The notes under the pieces: model-generated | What the model was told of the DNA's origin: nothing | The model's database searches: none | The model's input: only the letters and a program-made list of their open reading frames with translations | Origin: Spirochaetaceae bacterium | Lineage (GTDB): Bacteria; Spirochaetota; Spirochaetia; DSM-27196; SKKC01 | DNA length: 64,000 bases | NCBI GenBank assembly: GCA_007694005.1 | Contig: RECN01000197.1 | Location: 1 to 64,000, forward strand | Reading direction: 5' to 3' | In this document: positions 47,099 to 57,604 of the stretch, piece after piece | Layout of the letters: every line of letters begins with the position of its first letter | Position numbering within the stretch: position 1 is the first letter of the stretch | Position numbers and translations under genes: made by a program

Positions 47099-48565
47099 GT
47101 GATAACTACGATCTTTCGGGCGCTTTTTCCGCTTGCACTGCTGACCGTCACTGTCCTGCAACCGCTTCGTGGGAACGATGTCATTCCGGTAGAGGCAGGT
47201 ATCCCCGTCCGCAGCGAGCTCGTACTTGAACGGGACGCGCGCGCGTCTCGTGAGTTCAGACTCACGGTCCCTGCCGACGCGGTTTCGCTGAGTATTTCGG
47301 TTACCGACGCACCGGTTCCGCTTGAGATACTCGTTCGAACGGGGAGTGGATCGATACTCGCGGTACACGATACCAGCCAGGTCGGTGGCAGTCTCGTTCT
47401 ACAGAGACTCGGGTCACCGGCGCTGCCGACCGGGCCGCTGCTTGTCGAGATCTCGTTTCAGACCCGACCGTCGGACGCAGGGCAGGCACCGACCCGCATT
47501 CCGTTTGTTCTTGAAGCCGGGCTGGTCATGATCGAGCTAACGGAGGTTCTCAGGCCGGGTCAGCGGGTGCAGGGTATACTCGAACCGGAACGGGGAATGC
47601 TTAACGCTTTTGCAATTGACGTCCCGGCTACAGCCGATGCCTTACGCTTCGATGTCTCAGGAGCCGCAGGAACCCTCGATCTGTTTGTCTTTTTTGAAGA
47701 GTTGCGTGGAGATCTCCGCACGGCTGACCACCGTTCCGTCAGTCCCCTCGGACAGGAGTCGATACTCATCGGCGGCGACAGTGGCAGGACGCTCCTTCCC
47801 GGCCGATGGTTCGTCGTCGTCACGGATCAGACCGCACGACGCTTTGTCGACTCCTTCGAGGTGATCGCGAGCTTCGATTCTGATCCGCCGCGGGAGCTGC
47901 TGGGTTTCCCGGACCTGCCACTGAATCGCAGCGGCCTGCAGGGGGTGCTCGACGCGACGGTGCAGGTTGTCACACCACGTGGAAGCGGCAGCGCGGTTTT
48001 TATCGGCGAGACGGGTTACCTGCTCACGAATCAGCACGTGATCGCAGACTTCTCCGCAGGAGGCTGGGGACTCCCGGTTATTGCCGTGACGCTTGACCCC
48101 GGTGTGCCGCCAAGAGAGCTGTTTCGGGCCATAGTCGTGGAAGAGGATCCCGTGCGCGACCTCGCGCTTCTGCGCATCGAGTCGGGTCTGTATGGTCAGC
48201 CGATTCCGTCGGGATATCTGTTCCCGTCCATACCCGTCGCCTCACCAGCCGGACTTTCCTTCGGAGATACGCTCCTGTTTACCGGGTATCCACGCTTTGG
48301 TGGCAGGGGCTCACGCGCGACGATTACCGTCAGCAGTGGCATCGTGGCCGGTTTCGAGCTGGTACCTGACGGGCTGGTACTGAAGACTGATGCAGCGATA
48401 GGACCCGGTAACAGCGGAGGTGCCGCGGTCAACAGTCGCTACGAACTGGTGGGGTTGCCGGCCGAGGTCATGGGGCTTGGAAGTTCAGGTATCGGTTACA
48501 TCGTATCGACCGGAATGATTCCGCCCCGGTGGCTGACACTCGCCGGTGCGACCCGAGCCGATTGA
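47099..48565 (+). CDS. Secreted trypsin-like (HtrA/Do-type) serine protease
   Basis: GSGSAVFIGETGYLLTNQHVI (His), DPVRDLALLRIE (Asp), IGPGNSGGAAVN (Ser); N-terminal beta-rich PPC-like region. Confidence 0.87.
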   Translation: MITTIFRALFPLALLTVTVLQPLRGNDVIPVEAGIPVRSELVLERDARASREFRLTVPADAVSLSISVTDAPVPLEILVRTGSGSILAVHDTSQVGGSLVLQRLGSPALPTGPLLVEISFQTRPSDAGQAPTRIPFVLEAGLVMIELTEVLRPGQRVQGILEPERGMLNAFAIDVPATADALRFDVSGAAGTLDLFVFFEELRGDLRTADHRSVSPLGQESILIGGDSGRTLLPGRWFVVVTDQTARRFVDSFEVIASFDSDPPRELLGFPDLPLNRSGLQGVLDATVQVVTPRGSGSAVFIGETGYLLTNQHVIADFSAGGWGLPVIAVTLDPGVPPRELFRAIVVEEDPVRDLALLRIESGLYGQPIPSGYLFPSIPVASPAGLSFGDTLLFTGYPRFGGRGSRATITVSSGIVAGFELVPDGLVLKTDAAIGPGNSGGAAVNSRYELVGLPAEVMGLGSSGIGYIVSTGMIPPRWLTLAGATRAD

Positions 48566-48592
48566 TCGGGACGGCACCGGCGCCCAGTCTGC

Positions 48593-49042
48593 TCAGGCGT
48601 GACCCTGGTGCTGTAGCTTTATGAGCAGATCGTTCGTCTCCCGAAACCGTTTTACCACAATGGGGAGGATATGAAGGGCAACGCTCGGGTGGCTTTCGAG
48701 AAAGCTGTTAAAGGCCCACGAAGCGAGGACAAGGCACACCGTCGGTTCTTCGGCGATAACGCTTGCAGTCCGCGGAGCACCGTCAATGACCGACATTTCA
48801 CCGATCACTTCCCCGGGGCCGTGATGCGCGATGGTCATGACCGCACCGTCCTCGTTTGTCTTCTCGATTCGAACCCGGCCGGAAACGATAATGAACACGC
48901 CGATACCGGGATTGCCCTGTCGCACGACGACGTCGCCGGTTTCAAACTCGCGTTCGGTGCAGTCGCGCGCCAGAGTTCGGAGATGCCCACTGCCGAGACC
49001 GGCAAACAACGATACTTTCTGCAATGCTTCTTCACGCTTCAT
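48593..49042 (-). CDS. Cyclic-nucleotide-binding domain protein
   Basis: GDVVVRQGNPGIGVFIIVSGRVRIE...GPGEVIGEMSVIDGAPRTASVIAEEPTVCLVL cNMP pocket. Confidence 0.92.
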   Translation of the reverse strand: MKREEALQKVSLFAGLGSGHLRTLARDCTEREFETGDVVVRQGNPGIGVFIIVSGRVRIEKTNEDGAVMTIAHHGPGEVIGEMSVIDGAPRTASVIAEEPTVCLVLASWAFNSFLESHPSVALHILPIVVKRFRETNDLLIKLQHQGHA

Positions 49043-49045
49043 GTA

Positions 49046-52000
49046 CTACCTCTTCTCGCTTGTATCGCGGGGCGGTCTCTCTGTCAAGTACGTATCGTGG
49101 GCACAACCTAAACTCCGCACCGCAAGGAGCCGTTTTCGCTGCGTTTCACTCGCCATCTGTTCGATTTCCGCCTGCATTAATGCCCGGGTACGATCCTGCT
49201 GGGCCGGGCAGCCGTCAGGACAGGCGAGGTCCTGAAGGTAGTGGTAGATAATCAGATCACGTCGTGGGAGGCTGAAGCCTGTTGCCACGTAGTAGGATGC
49301 CTGCATCAGAAAGAAATCACGCCCGATGAAGTCCTCGCGGCCGTGCAGCAGTTCAGCGAGGACGATCAGCGCCGAGAAAGCCGGATAATAGGCGCTGTGC
49401 TGCATGCCGAGGCCAATGCACTGGCGGGCAAAGCGGTCGGCGTGCTCTATATCACCGACAATCAGACTCGCGGAGGTGAGAGATCTCAGAGCGTCGATAC
49501 GGTCAAGGTCACTCCTGATCTGAAGCTGGTAGAATTCCGCCTGGCGCAGATGCTCGGTCGCTTTCTTTGGCTCTCCCAGAAAATAGTGGGCGTCAGCGAG
49601 CATGGAGTGAACCTGACTCTGATGGGTCTGCCGGTTGGGATAACTCGTTTCCGGTATTTTTGACAGTTTCGCGGCAAGCGCTATGACCGCTTCATAGTCG
49701 CAGAGCTGGCGCGACAGCAGCATCCCCAGATAAATCGCTTCCTGAGAGGATGAATCCGGATCGGCGTCGTAGGGTTCAATGTACGGCCGGAGCGCTGCCA
49801 TACCTCGCGCGTATTCTCCGAACAGCAGGTAGTAACTCGCTCTATACCCGGCTGTTTCTGCGGTTTCGCAGTCACCGTGTCCTGCGCAGTCGGCCTCGAT
49901 TCGACGAAGGAAGTCTCTGGCGGCATTCCGGTCTGCGGCCAGGCTTTCGGTCACCGAAAGGATCCCGAACACGTTCCTGCGCAGACTCCGGTGCCTGGTA
50001 TAAAGCGCCCCGCTCTTCGTGTCGCTGGCTTCAATGAGTGTGTTGTAGTACTGAATCGCAGTTTCACCCGAGATTCGAGCCTTTTCGAAGTTGTAGTTCT
50101 GCCGCTGATGACCACACATGAGATGGAATGCGCTTGCAGCGTACTCCACGTTGTGCTCGTTCATGGCGATGTCCAGCAGCTCCCTCACGGCGATATCGGT
50201 TTCCCTCATATTGCCGTTGTTGATGTTGACCGCGCTCTTCGCGAACATCAGCCGGAGGCGTCGGGAACGCTCGTCGGCAGGGAGTTTCTCGAGCAGCAGA
50301 TCGATGTACGGCAGGTAGGCAAGATTCAGGTGCAGGTCGTGTACGTCGAGCAGGGTGCTGCCTGCTTCCTCGTATGATTCGGCGTGAACGAGATGATGCA
50401 GCAGCCGTCCTGTGTGAGGCTGCTCCTGCTGTTTCATGCAGTCAGCGACGATGCGGTGCAGTATGCGCTTGTTGTGGTTGAGCAGCGAATCGTACATGGC
50501 CGTCTTGAACATGTCGTACCGGAACGAGTAGTGACCATCGTTTGAAACCAGAATACCTTCCTGTATGAAAAGATCGAGCGCTTCATCGATGATTCCGGTT
50601 TCGCCGTCGGTCCTTCTCTGCACGAAAGCCATATCTTCTGTCGTGAATGACTCTATGAACACCGAGACGCGGGTCAGCAGCTCCCGCATCGGCACCGGAA
50701 ACGCATCGATCAGACTCAGGAAGATGCTCTGTATGGTTGTCGGGACGGTGGTCAGATCCTTGTGATGGCTTTCCCGGGCGTAGCGGACGTACTCCTCGAT
50801 AAACAGCGGATTGCCTTTGGCGGTGTTAAGAATTGCGTTGCGTATCGAGGGGTCGCTGCACTCGGGCCAGAGCATGTCGACAAGATCACTGCAGGCCTGC
50901 GCGGACAGGGGTTCAAGTTTGAGTGTCTCAACATCCGGAAGAAGATCATCGATGAGAGGAGGTTTTTTCCGCCCGGTGAACAGAAAAAAGGGCTTTACAG
51001 CGCTGTTTTCGAGGAAGAAACGCAGGAAGTCTCTGCTTTCTTCGTCAAGAACCGACACATTGTCGATCACCACCAGGGTCGAAAACGCACTGTCAACGTG
51101 TTTCTCGAGTATGGCTTTGAAGATTGCGAAGAGGACGACAATGGACTGGGTTTCTGACGTCGGGGCGTCGCTGTTCTGAACAAGGTCGGCAAAACCTGCA
51201 GCGGTCTTATGTTCCACCGGCAACAGGCGTGCCGTTTCCTCGGCTATGTACGCAGCGTCATGGGACGACTCGAAGGAGAAATAGGTCAGAAGAAGATCGA
51301 TGATGACCGCGAAATTCAGGTCGCGGTACCGCCGTGCCCGTGCGGTCAGCACCGGCGCGCTGAATCCCGGGAAGGCCTTGATCTGTTCTATGAAGCGTCC
51401 CGCGAGGCGGGTCTTGCCGAGACCCGGCTGACCGGTGAGCATAAATCCACCCGGCTGCTCCGAATCGTGTCGCAGGAAGGTGCGAGTCAGCATTTCCAGT
51501 TCACGCGTGCGGTTGGCAAAGTAGCTTCCGCCGAACATGGGATTCGGGTTTCGTCCAAGAACGCGGTAGGCTTCAATGCTGTCTTCCTTACCCTTGAGGG
51601 TAAGCGTATGCCCGGTATCGAACATGAAGTCCTGTGCACAGCGCTGTTTTGTTTCCGCCGAAACAAGTATGCCTCCGACTGGTGCTTCCGTTTCCAGCCG
51701 GGAGGCAATACTCATTGCGTGTCCGGTGACCACATCGTACTCACCGCGTTTTCCCGTCGTGACGAGACCGGTGTGTATGCCCGTGCGAAAATCGAGCCGT
51801 ATGCTCCGGTCGCGGAAGCGCTCGTTTATACGACGCAGTTCCCGGCCGAAGGCGAGGGCGGTACTCACCGCGCGTGACGGGTCGTCTTCGTGTATGTTCG
51901 GGACACCGAATACGGCGACCAGTGCATCACCGATGTACTTCTCAACGGTCCCTCCGTGGGAGCGTACAATTCCCTCGAAACTCGAAAAGACAGACGACAT

Positions 52001-52120
52001 GAGAGCGTCCATGTCTTCCGGATCGAGGCGTTCTGAGAGTCGGGTAAATCCCGTCATGTCGGAGAAAAGCATGGTCGCGTGGCGGCGTTCACCGCTTTTC
52101 AGGTTCTGATCGTCACTCAT
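49046..52120 (-). CDS. Class III adenylate/guanylate cyclase with AAA ATPase and TPR-like C-terminal region
   Basis: Start MSDDQNLK preferred; RRHATMLFSDMTGFTRLSERLDPEDM, GGTVEKYIGDALVAVFG; Walker A LTGQPGLGKTRLAGRF. Confidence 0.92.
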   Translation of the reverse strand: MSDDQNLKSGERRHATMLFSDMTGFTRLSERLDPEDMDALMSSVFSSFEGIVRSHGGTVEKYIGDALVAVFGVPNIHEDDPSRAVSTALAFGRELRRINERFRDRSIRLDFRTGIHTGLVTTGKRGEYDVVTGHAMSIASRLETEAPVGGILVSAETKQRCAQDFMFDTGHTLTLKGKEDSIEAYRVLGRNPNPMFGGSYFANRTRELEMLTRTFLRHDSEQPGGFMLTGQPGLGKTRLAGRFIEQIKAFPGFSAPVLTARARRYRDLNFAVIIDLLLTYFSFESSHDAAYIAEETARLLPVEHKTAAGFADLVQNSDAPTSETQSIVVLFAIFKAILEKHVDSAFSTLVVIDNVSVLDEESRDFLRFFLENSAVKPFFLFTGRKKPPLIDDLLPDVETLKLEPLSAQACSDLVDMLWPECSDPSIRNAILNTAKGNPLFIEEYVRYARESHHKDLTTVPTTIQSIFLSLIDAFPVPMRELLTRVSVFIESFTTEDMAFVQRRTDGETGIIDEALDLFIQEGILVSNDGHYSFRYDMFKTAMYDSLLNHNKRILHRIVADCMKQQEQPHTGRLLHHLVHAESYEEAGSTLLDVHDLHLNLAYLPYIDLLLEKLPADERSRRLRLMFAKSAVNINNGNMRETDIAVRELLDIAMNEHNVEYAASAFHLMCGHQRQNYNFEKARISGETAIQYYNTLIEASDTKSGALYTRHRSLRRNVFGILSVTESLAADRNAARDFLRRIEADCAGHGDCETAETAGYRASYYLLFGEYARGMAALRPYIEPYDADPDSSSQEAIYLGMLLSRQLCDYEAVIALAAKLSKIPETSYPNRQTHQSQVHSMLADAHYFLGEPKKATEHLRQAEFYQLQIRSDLDRIDALRSLTSASLIVGDIEHADRFARQCIGLGMQHSAYYPAFSALIVLAELLHGREDFIGRDFFLMQASYYVATGFSLPRRDLIIYHYLQDLACPDGCPAQQDRTRALMQAEIEQMASETQRKRLLAVRSLGCAHDTYLTERPPRDTSEKR

Positions 52121-52196
52121 TCCGTTTCTCAGTCTATCCCGGAGTCTGGAGCCCGGTACAGACAGAAAAGTACCTGCATGATACATTGACGAGTCT

Positions 52197-53549
52197 ATGA
52201 CACCGCAGACCATGGTTCATGAACAGATAGTGCCACTCCTTCAGAAACTCATACAGAACGCATGCGTCAATACCGGAGACGACGACTCGGGACAGGAAAC
52301 ACGGTCCATTGAAACGATACGCGAGTTCCTCCGCGAACGTGATATCGACAGCCGCCTGTATTACCAAAACCCGGATCGCGCGAATCTCGTCGCCCGAATT
52401 CGCGGTGAAAACCCCATGGCGCCGACGATCGCGTATATGGGCCACGTTGACGTTGTCCCGGCCGATGTCGCCGACTGGAGCAGAGATCCGTTCAGTGGCG
52501 AGGTGCACAACGGAGAGGTATGGGGACGCGGGGCGGTCGATATGCTGGGGATGGTTGCTGCTTTCACCGCAGCCTTCGCGTCATTCGCCGAATCGGGCAG
52601 GCGGCCACCGGGGGATGTGCTTCTGGTGATCGTCAGCGACGAAGAAGCCGGAGGAACCTTCGGCGCGCGCTACCTCATAGAGAATCACTGGGACGAAGTA
52701 AAGTGTGACTACATGATCACCGAAGTTGGTGGCCTGCACATACACACCGATTCAGGACCCGCTATTACCATGACCGTGGGCGAGAAGGGCGTATGCTGGG
52801 TGCGCATGAAGTTTCGAGGTGTACCGGGACACGGTTCTATGCCGTATCGGAGCAGCAACGCAGCGATGCTCGCATCGGAAGCACTGGTACGCATCGGCAG
52901 GGCCACGACTCGACGGGTCATGACTCCGCTTGTCCGGGAAATGTCACGGGCGTTCTTTCAGGGCCACGTGGAACATCTCCTGTCGCGTTTACCGGGCTGC
53001 TTCGACCGCGCTCTTGCGCGCCTCTACCGGCGTGATCCGGGGAAGGCACGATTCCTCGATACCGCGAGTCGTATGACTATCAGCCCTGGAGTGGTCAGAG
53101 GTGGATCCAAAGTGAACATCGTCCCCGATAGAGCCGAGATCGAGTTTGATGTCCGTATTTTGCCCGGGCAGACGGTCGAACAGACTCAGGAGGCGCTGCG
53201 TGGGGCGCTCGGTACGCTGTCCGACGAAGCGGAGATCGAGTTCTTCGAGTTTTTTCCCGCCAATACCAGTGAGCAGGATACCCCTCTCTGGCGCGCCACC
53301 GAGCAGATCTGCAGCGAAATCCTGCCAGGTACGCGTATCGTTCCCATGTACATGGGAGGTGTTACCGACGGACGATACTGGCGCCAGCGAGGCACCACGG
53401 TGTACGGCTTCGCTGCCAATTCGCCAGCATTGACTATGGACCGGTTTTCCCGTCGCATTCACGGTATAGACGAGCGCATTGATCTTCAATCACTCGAACT
53501 GAATACCGGGTATCTTATGAGGCTGCCGTACGAAATAGGGAGATTCTGA
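52197..53549 (+). CDS. M20 family metallopeptidase
   Basis: IAYMGHVDVVPADVADWSRDPFSGEVHNGEVWGRGAVDMLGM; VIVSDEEAGG. Confidence 0.92.
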   Translation: MTPQTMVHEQIVPLLQKLIQNACVNTGDDDSGQETRSIETIREFLRERDIDSRLYYQNPDRANLVARIRGENPMAPTIAYMGHVDVVPADVADWSRDPFSGEVHNGEVWGRGAVDMLGMVAAFTAAFASFAESGRRPPGDVLLVIVSDEEAGGTFGARYLIENHWDEVKCDYMITEVGGLHIHTDSGPAITMTVGEKGVCWVRMKFRGVPGHGSMPYRSSNAAMLASEALVRIGRATTRRVMTPLVREMSRAFFQGHVEHLLSRLPGCFDRALARLYRRDPGKARFLDTASRMTISPGVVRGGSKVNIVPDRAEIEFDVRILPGQTVEQTQEALRGALGTLSDEAEIEFFEFFPANTSEQDTPLWRATEQICSEILPGTRIVPMYMGGVTDGRYWRQRGTTVYGFAANSPALTMDRFSRRIHGIDERIDLQSLELNTGYLMRLPYEIGRF

Positions 53550-54085
53550 TGTTTGCCGTTCTGACGAGAATAGTCGCCGCGCTGAATGCGAATCGACGAC
53601 CCGGAGAGATCGCCGGAGCGTGCTCCTTCGCGGTCATGCTCGCTCTGCTGCCCGCCGGGAATCTGATCTGGGTTTCGCTCTTTGCACTGGTTTTTCTCGT
53701 GAAAGTGAATCTCGGGATCGCACTCCTTCTGACGGCGATACTTACGCCCATGGCTGTCCTGGCCGACGGGTTTCTTGACCGCGTAGGATACGCTGTTCTG
53801 ACTGCCCCGGCGCTGCAGACATTCTTCACGCGTTTGTACAACGCTCCCTTCGGTCCGCTGACCGGTTTTAACAACAGCCTCGTACCGGGTGCCCTGATCG
53901 TCGGGCTGCTGCTCTGGGTACCGGTATTTTTTCTTTGCCGGGCCCTGGTGCAAGCCTACCGGGAACGCCTGCGGGTGAAAATCATCCGCAGTCCGCTGGT
54001 ACAGTGGTTTGCCCGTTTCCCCCTGGTCAGACGCGTGCAGGATGCGGCGCGCCGGGCACGGTCTATCTACGAGTGGGCGGGGTGA
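53549..54085 (+). CDS. TIGR03546/DUF2062-like membrane protein
   Basis: LNANRRPGEIAGACSFAVMLALLPAGNLIWVSLFALVFLVKVNLGIALLLTAI; adjacent TIGR03545-like partner. Confidence 0.7.
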   Translation: MFAVLTRIVAALNANRRPGEIAGACSFAVMLALLPAGNLIWVSLFALVFLVKVNLGIALLLTAILTPMAVLADGFLDRVGYAVLTAPALQTFFTRLYNAPFGPLTGFNNSLVPGALIVGLLLWVPVFFLCRALVQAYRERLRVKIIRSPLVQWFARFPLVRRVQDAARRARSIYEWAG

Positions 54086-54092
54086 AACGAAC

Positions 54093-56261
54093 ATGAACAG
54101 GACACCGAAAGCTCCGCGCATGTTTGCGCCCCGTATTCCGAAAACCCGATTCGAGCGAAAGATGCTCAAGCGCATACCGCTGTCGAACGAACGAGAGTTC
54201 CTTCTCGGGCTGTACACAAAGCATGACGACGTCTACGTCCGTGAAACGGAGCTCGAGAAAAAGGACTGCAAACACCTCAAGCGACTTGCAAAGGCCATAA
54301 AACATAATCGAGGTCTGTTTCAGCCGGTTAAGCTGGGACTACTCGCAGCGATCGCCGGCCTTGCCCTTGCCGGGGTAACGGTGTTCCTGAACCCGATCGT
54401 TTCTTCGGCCATAGAGCGGGGGCTGGAGGCCGCCTTCGTCGCCCGAAGCGAGCTCAGTGGCCTGTCGCTCCGCCCGCTTGTACCGGGCATTTCGTTTGAT
54501 GCTCTCACCGTCGCGGACCGTAATCAGCCTCTGCAAAACCTCTTCGAGGTGCATGATGTTCGCGTTGAGCTCGATCTCGGTCAGCTCATTCGTGGCCGCA
54601 TCGTGATCAGAGACCTCGACGCCGGACAGCTGAGATTCGCAACCGGACGCAGTACATCCGGCGCTCTGCCGGCAGATCACCCCGCGCTAATCGACGGAAC
54701 CGACGACCGACCGGCGGCGCGTACGACTCTCCGCAGCGAAGCGGGATCAGTCGTTCAGGAAGGCGTCGGTCAGCTTCTCTCGCTCGATGTACAGGAAATC
54801 GTCGCGGCCGAGCTGTCGCGGCTCGAAACCCCGGGTGTCGTGGATGAGCAGATCAGCCTCATTCGCCGGGAGATCACCGAAACGCGTGCTGAGCTCGCCG
54901 AGCTGCAGACCGCTACGGAAGTCTTTCGCTCCGATGCGGAAGGTCTGCTTTCTACCGATCCTCGCACCGTGAGTTCGATCGAACAGCTCACGAGTCTGTA
55001 CACCGATACGGAGTCCGTTGCCCGCGACGCGGCAGTGATCCTCGACAGCGCCGCAGGCGTTTCGCGAGACATTGGCGCGTCACGCGCGCGCGTGGAAGCT
55101 GCGGTCGACGCGATATCGACGGCAGTCGATGCCGACGTATCAGGTGTGCAGGACCGCATCCCCTCCGCTTCCGACGTCCTTACAGGCCCGGTAGCGGCAT
55201 TCCTCGAACCGCATATCATGGCCCTCATCGATCCGTATCGCGACACCATCGATACCCTGCTGTCGGCGGTGACCTGGCTTCAGGAGCGTTCCGCGGATCA
55301 GGAGGATCGGTCGGGTGTGACGCGCCAGGGCCGCACCGTCGCGTATCCTTCGCTGGAATACCCGCGCTTCCTCCTCGAACGCGCCGCTGTGGGTGCCGCA
55401 AGCGGGGCGGTGCAGTATCAGGCTGAGCTTCTGTCCCTGTCGAGCGATCCTGAGATGACCGAGGGCCTGCCGACGGCGCGCTACGGGCAGCGTCACAACG
55501 GCCGCAGCGCCATCGTCGATGCGGTTTTTGACCTTCGGAGGAACGCTTCGACCCCATTTGATCTTGCTCTCGTACTCGAATCGCAGCCGATAGCGTTTTC
55601 GGTCCCGAACGCACCGTTTTCCTTCTCCGGACTCGTCGGGACATTTGATCTCACTGCCGAGGCACGACTCGTGGAAACCGGCGGCACTCTCAGCGAGGAG
55701 CTCGTCGCCTTTCTGCGCGTCGTGCCGGATGACGTACAGTTTGTAACTGAAGGCCTGATCGTCGAGCGCGTGCGGTCGGTCATAGCCCGGGCCGAAACCG
55801 TAGAGATCGAAGTACAGGCTCCTGCTCCTCAGGGTGAACCCGCCGTGCGCACGAATCTCGACGGTCCGATACGCGAAGAGATCGCAGCCTATCTTGCTGA
55901 ACAGCGCGACGCGATCGTCGAACAGGTCGAAGCCGAAGTTCGCAGGCAACTCGACGAGCAGCTTTCACGCTATTCCGAAGAGCTTGATCAGCTTCTGAGT
56001 CTCTATGCGGATCTTGAAGAATACATTGCAGATGCACGGTCGCTGGCAGCGCGGGTTACCGAGCAGAGAACGGCGATCGAGACCCGAATTGCGGGTCTGC
56101 GGGGAGAGGTCGAAGACCGGGTGCGCGCAGAGGCTGAGGCGGCTCGACAGGAGGCTGAGCGCCGGGCACGGGAAGAGGCTGAAGCAGCCGCGCGAGAGGC
56201 GGAGAGGCGTGCCCGCGAAGAAGCCGGCCGCATCATCGACTCCATCCGGTCACCGTTTTAG
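54093..56261 (+). CDS. TIGR03545-like large membrane/coiled-coil protein
   Basis: Start MNRTPKAPRMFAPRIPKTRF; AsmA-like N-terminal region after TM; long coiled-coil; follows the TIGR03546-like gene. Confidence 0.7.
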   Translation: MNRTPKAPRMFAPRIPKTRFERKMLKRIPLSNEREFLLGLYTKHDDVYVRETELEKKDCKHLKRLAKAIKHNRGLFQPVKLGLLAAIAGLALAGVTVFLNPIVSSAIERGLEAAFVARSELSGLSLRPLVPGISFDALTVADRNQPLQNLFEVHDVRVELDLGQLIRGRIVIRDLDAGQLRFATGRSTSGALPADHPALIDGTDDRPAARTTLRSEAGSVVQEGVGQLLSLDVQEIVAAELSRLETPGVVDEQISLIRREITETRAELAELQTATEVFRSDAEGLLSTDPRTVSSIEQLTSLYTDTESVARDAAVILDSAAGVSRDIGASRARVEAAVDAISTAVDADVSGVQDRIPSASDVLTGPVAAFLEPHIMALIDPYRDTIDTLLSAVTWLQERSADQEDRSGVTRQGRTVAYPSLEYPRFLLERAAVGAASGAVQYQAELLSLSSDPEMTEGLPTARYGQRHNGRSAIVDAVFDLRRNASTPFDLALVLESQPIAFSVPNAPFSFSGLVGTFDLTAEARLVETGGTLSEELVAFLRVVPDDVQFVTEGLIVERVRSVIARAETVEIEVQAPAPQGEPAVRTNLDGPIREEIAAYLAEQRDAIVEQVEAEVRRQLDEQLSRYSEELDQLLSLYADLEEYIADARSLAARVTEQRTAIETRIAGLRGEVEDRVRAEAEAARQEAERRAREEAEAAAREAERRAREEAGRIIDSIRSPF

Positions 56262-56269
56262 GCAGGCTC

Positions 56270-57601
56270 ATGCAGAATTCCATGTCCGGAAAAACCCTTC
56301 TGTTCGGTTACTTCATAATAGTCATTCTCGTGGGTTCGGTGCTCCTGACGACACCGTGGGCGTGGGAAGCACCGGGGCGACTGCGTTACCTTGATGCCCT
56401 GTTTACCGCGACGTCTGCTGTCTGTGTTACGGGACTCATAGTCGTTGATACTTCGGAGTTCAGTCTGTTCGGGACTATCGTGATTATTGGTCTCATTCAG
56501 GCAGGAGGTCTCGGGATAATCGCATTTGGCACCCTCCTCGTGACGGGTAACGGCCGAAAGATTTCGCTCGCGAACCGCAGACTGATTAAGGAGTATTCGA
56601 TCGACTCGGTCGAGTACGAACCTCGACGGATCGTACGCAGAATCATCATTCTGGCGCTCGGTATCGAAGCCCTCGGAGCGGTCGTTCTGATTACGGCGTT
56701 TTCCCACGCGGGTGCACCGACGCCGGTGTTGAACGGCATCTTTCACGCCGTCTCTGCGTTTGCTAACGCCGGCTTCTCACTCTTCGATACGAGTCTTGAG
56801 GCGTTTGCGGGGAACCTGTTCGTAATTCTCCCAATCATCGTCCTGTTGACCCTCGGGGGAATCGGTTTTGTCGTGTTCATGGATGTAACGAGACGTGCTC
56901 GCGGCCTGGTGCGGGTACTTTCGCTCCATACCAGGATAGTCCTGACGATGACTGTTCTGCTCGGTTTCACCGGTACACTCGTATTCTTCGTGTTTGAAGG
57001 AAGCACGAGCCTTTCAGACCTGTCGGTGTCCGAGCGCCTTCTCGCGTCATTCTTTCAGGCAGTCACACCACGTACGGCTGGATTCAACTCCATTCCGCAG
57101 GATACCCTGTCAATGCCGTCACAGATATGGACCATCCTTCTCATGTTTGTAGGAGGAGCTCCTGGAAGCATCGCCGGTGGTGTGAAAGTTACGACGATAG
57201 TTCTGGTCTTCATGCTCGCTATCCGTCGTCGCGAGATGCACGCTGAAATCAGGATAGGGAAGCGGAGCATTAATCCGGTGGTGCTGAACAAGGCAGCGTC
57301 AATCGTGATAAAGTCGCTGCTGATCCTTGTCGGTGCAGTTCTTGTACTCAGCGTGACCGAAAACTGGGCGGCAGAAAACAGTTTCAGTTTCATGGAAGTA
57401 CTGTTTGAGACGGTATCCGCATTCAGTACGGTTGGATTATCCCTTGGCATCACACAGCAGTTGAGTGACGCGGGAAGACTGATTATTATCGCAGTGATGT
57501 TTACCGGGCGGTTGGGCATAATTGCGATGGCCATGCCGGGTAGTGAGCCGACGAAACGCCGCTTTGTCAGGTATCCTGAAGGAAACGTGTTACTTGGGTA
57601 A
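56270..57601 (+). CDS. ktrB: Potassium uptake membrane subunit, TrkH/KtrB family
   Basis: Four filter loops: TSAVCVTGLIVVDT, VSAFANAGFSLF, AVTPRTAGFNSI, TVSAFSTVGLSLG. Confidence 0.93.
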   Translation: MQNSMSGKTLLFGYFIIVILVGSVLLTTPWAWEAPGRLRYLDALFTATSAVCVTGLIVVDTSEFSLFGTIVIIGLIQAGGLGIIAFGTLLVTGNGRKISLANRRLIKEYSIDSVEYEPRRIVRRIIILALGIEALGAVVLITAFSHAGAPTPVLNGIFHAVSAFANAGFSLFDTSLEAFAGNLFVILPIIVLLTLGGIGFVVFMDVTRRARGLVRVLSLHTRIVLTMTVLLGFTGTLVFFVFEGSTSLSDLSVSERLLASFFQAVTPRTAGFNSIPQDTLSMPSQIWTILLMFVGGAPGSIAGGVKVTTIVLVFMLAIRRREMHAEIRIGKRSINPVVLNKAASIVIKSLLILVGAVLVLSVTENWAAENSFSFMEVLFETVSAFSTVGLSLGITQQLSDAGRLIIIAVMFTGRLGIIAMAMPGSEPTKRRFVRYPEGNVLLG

Positions 57602-57604
57602 AAT

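Noticed and set aside
56130-56225. Repeat array at the 3' end of the TIGR03545-like gene
   Set aside because: Explained by in-frame coding of an (A/E/R)-rich coiled-coil; not a DNA element.
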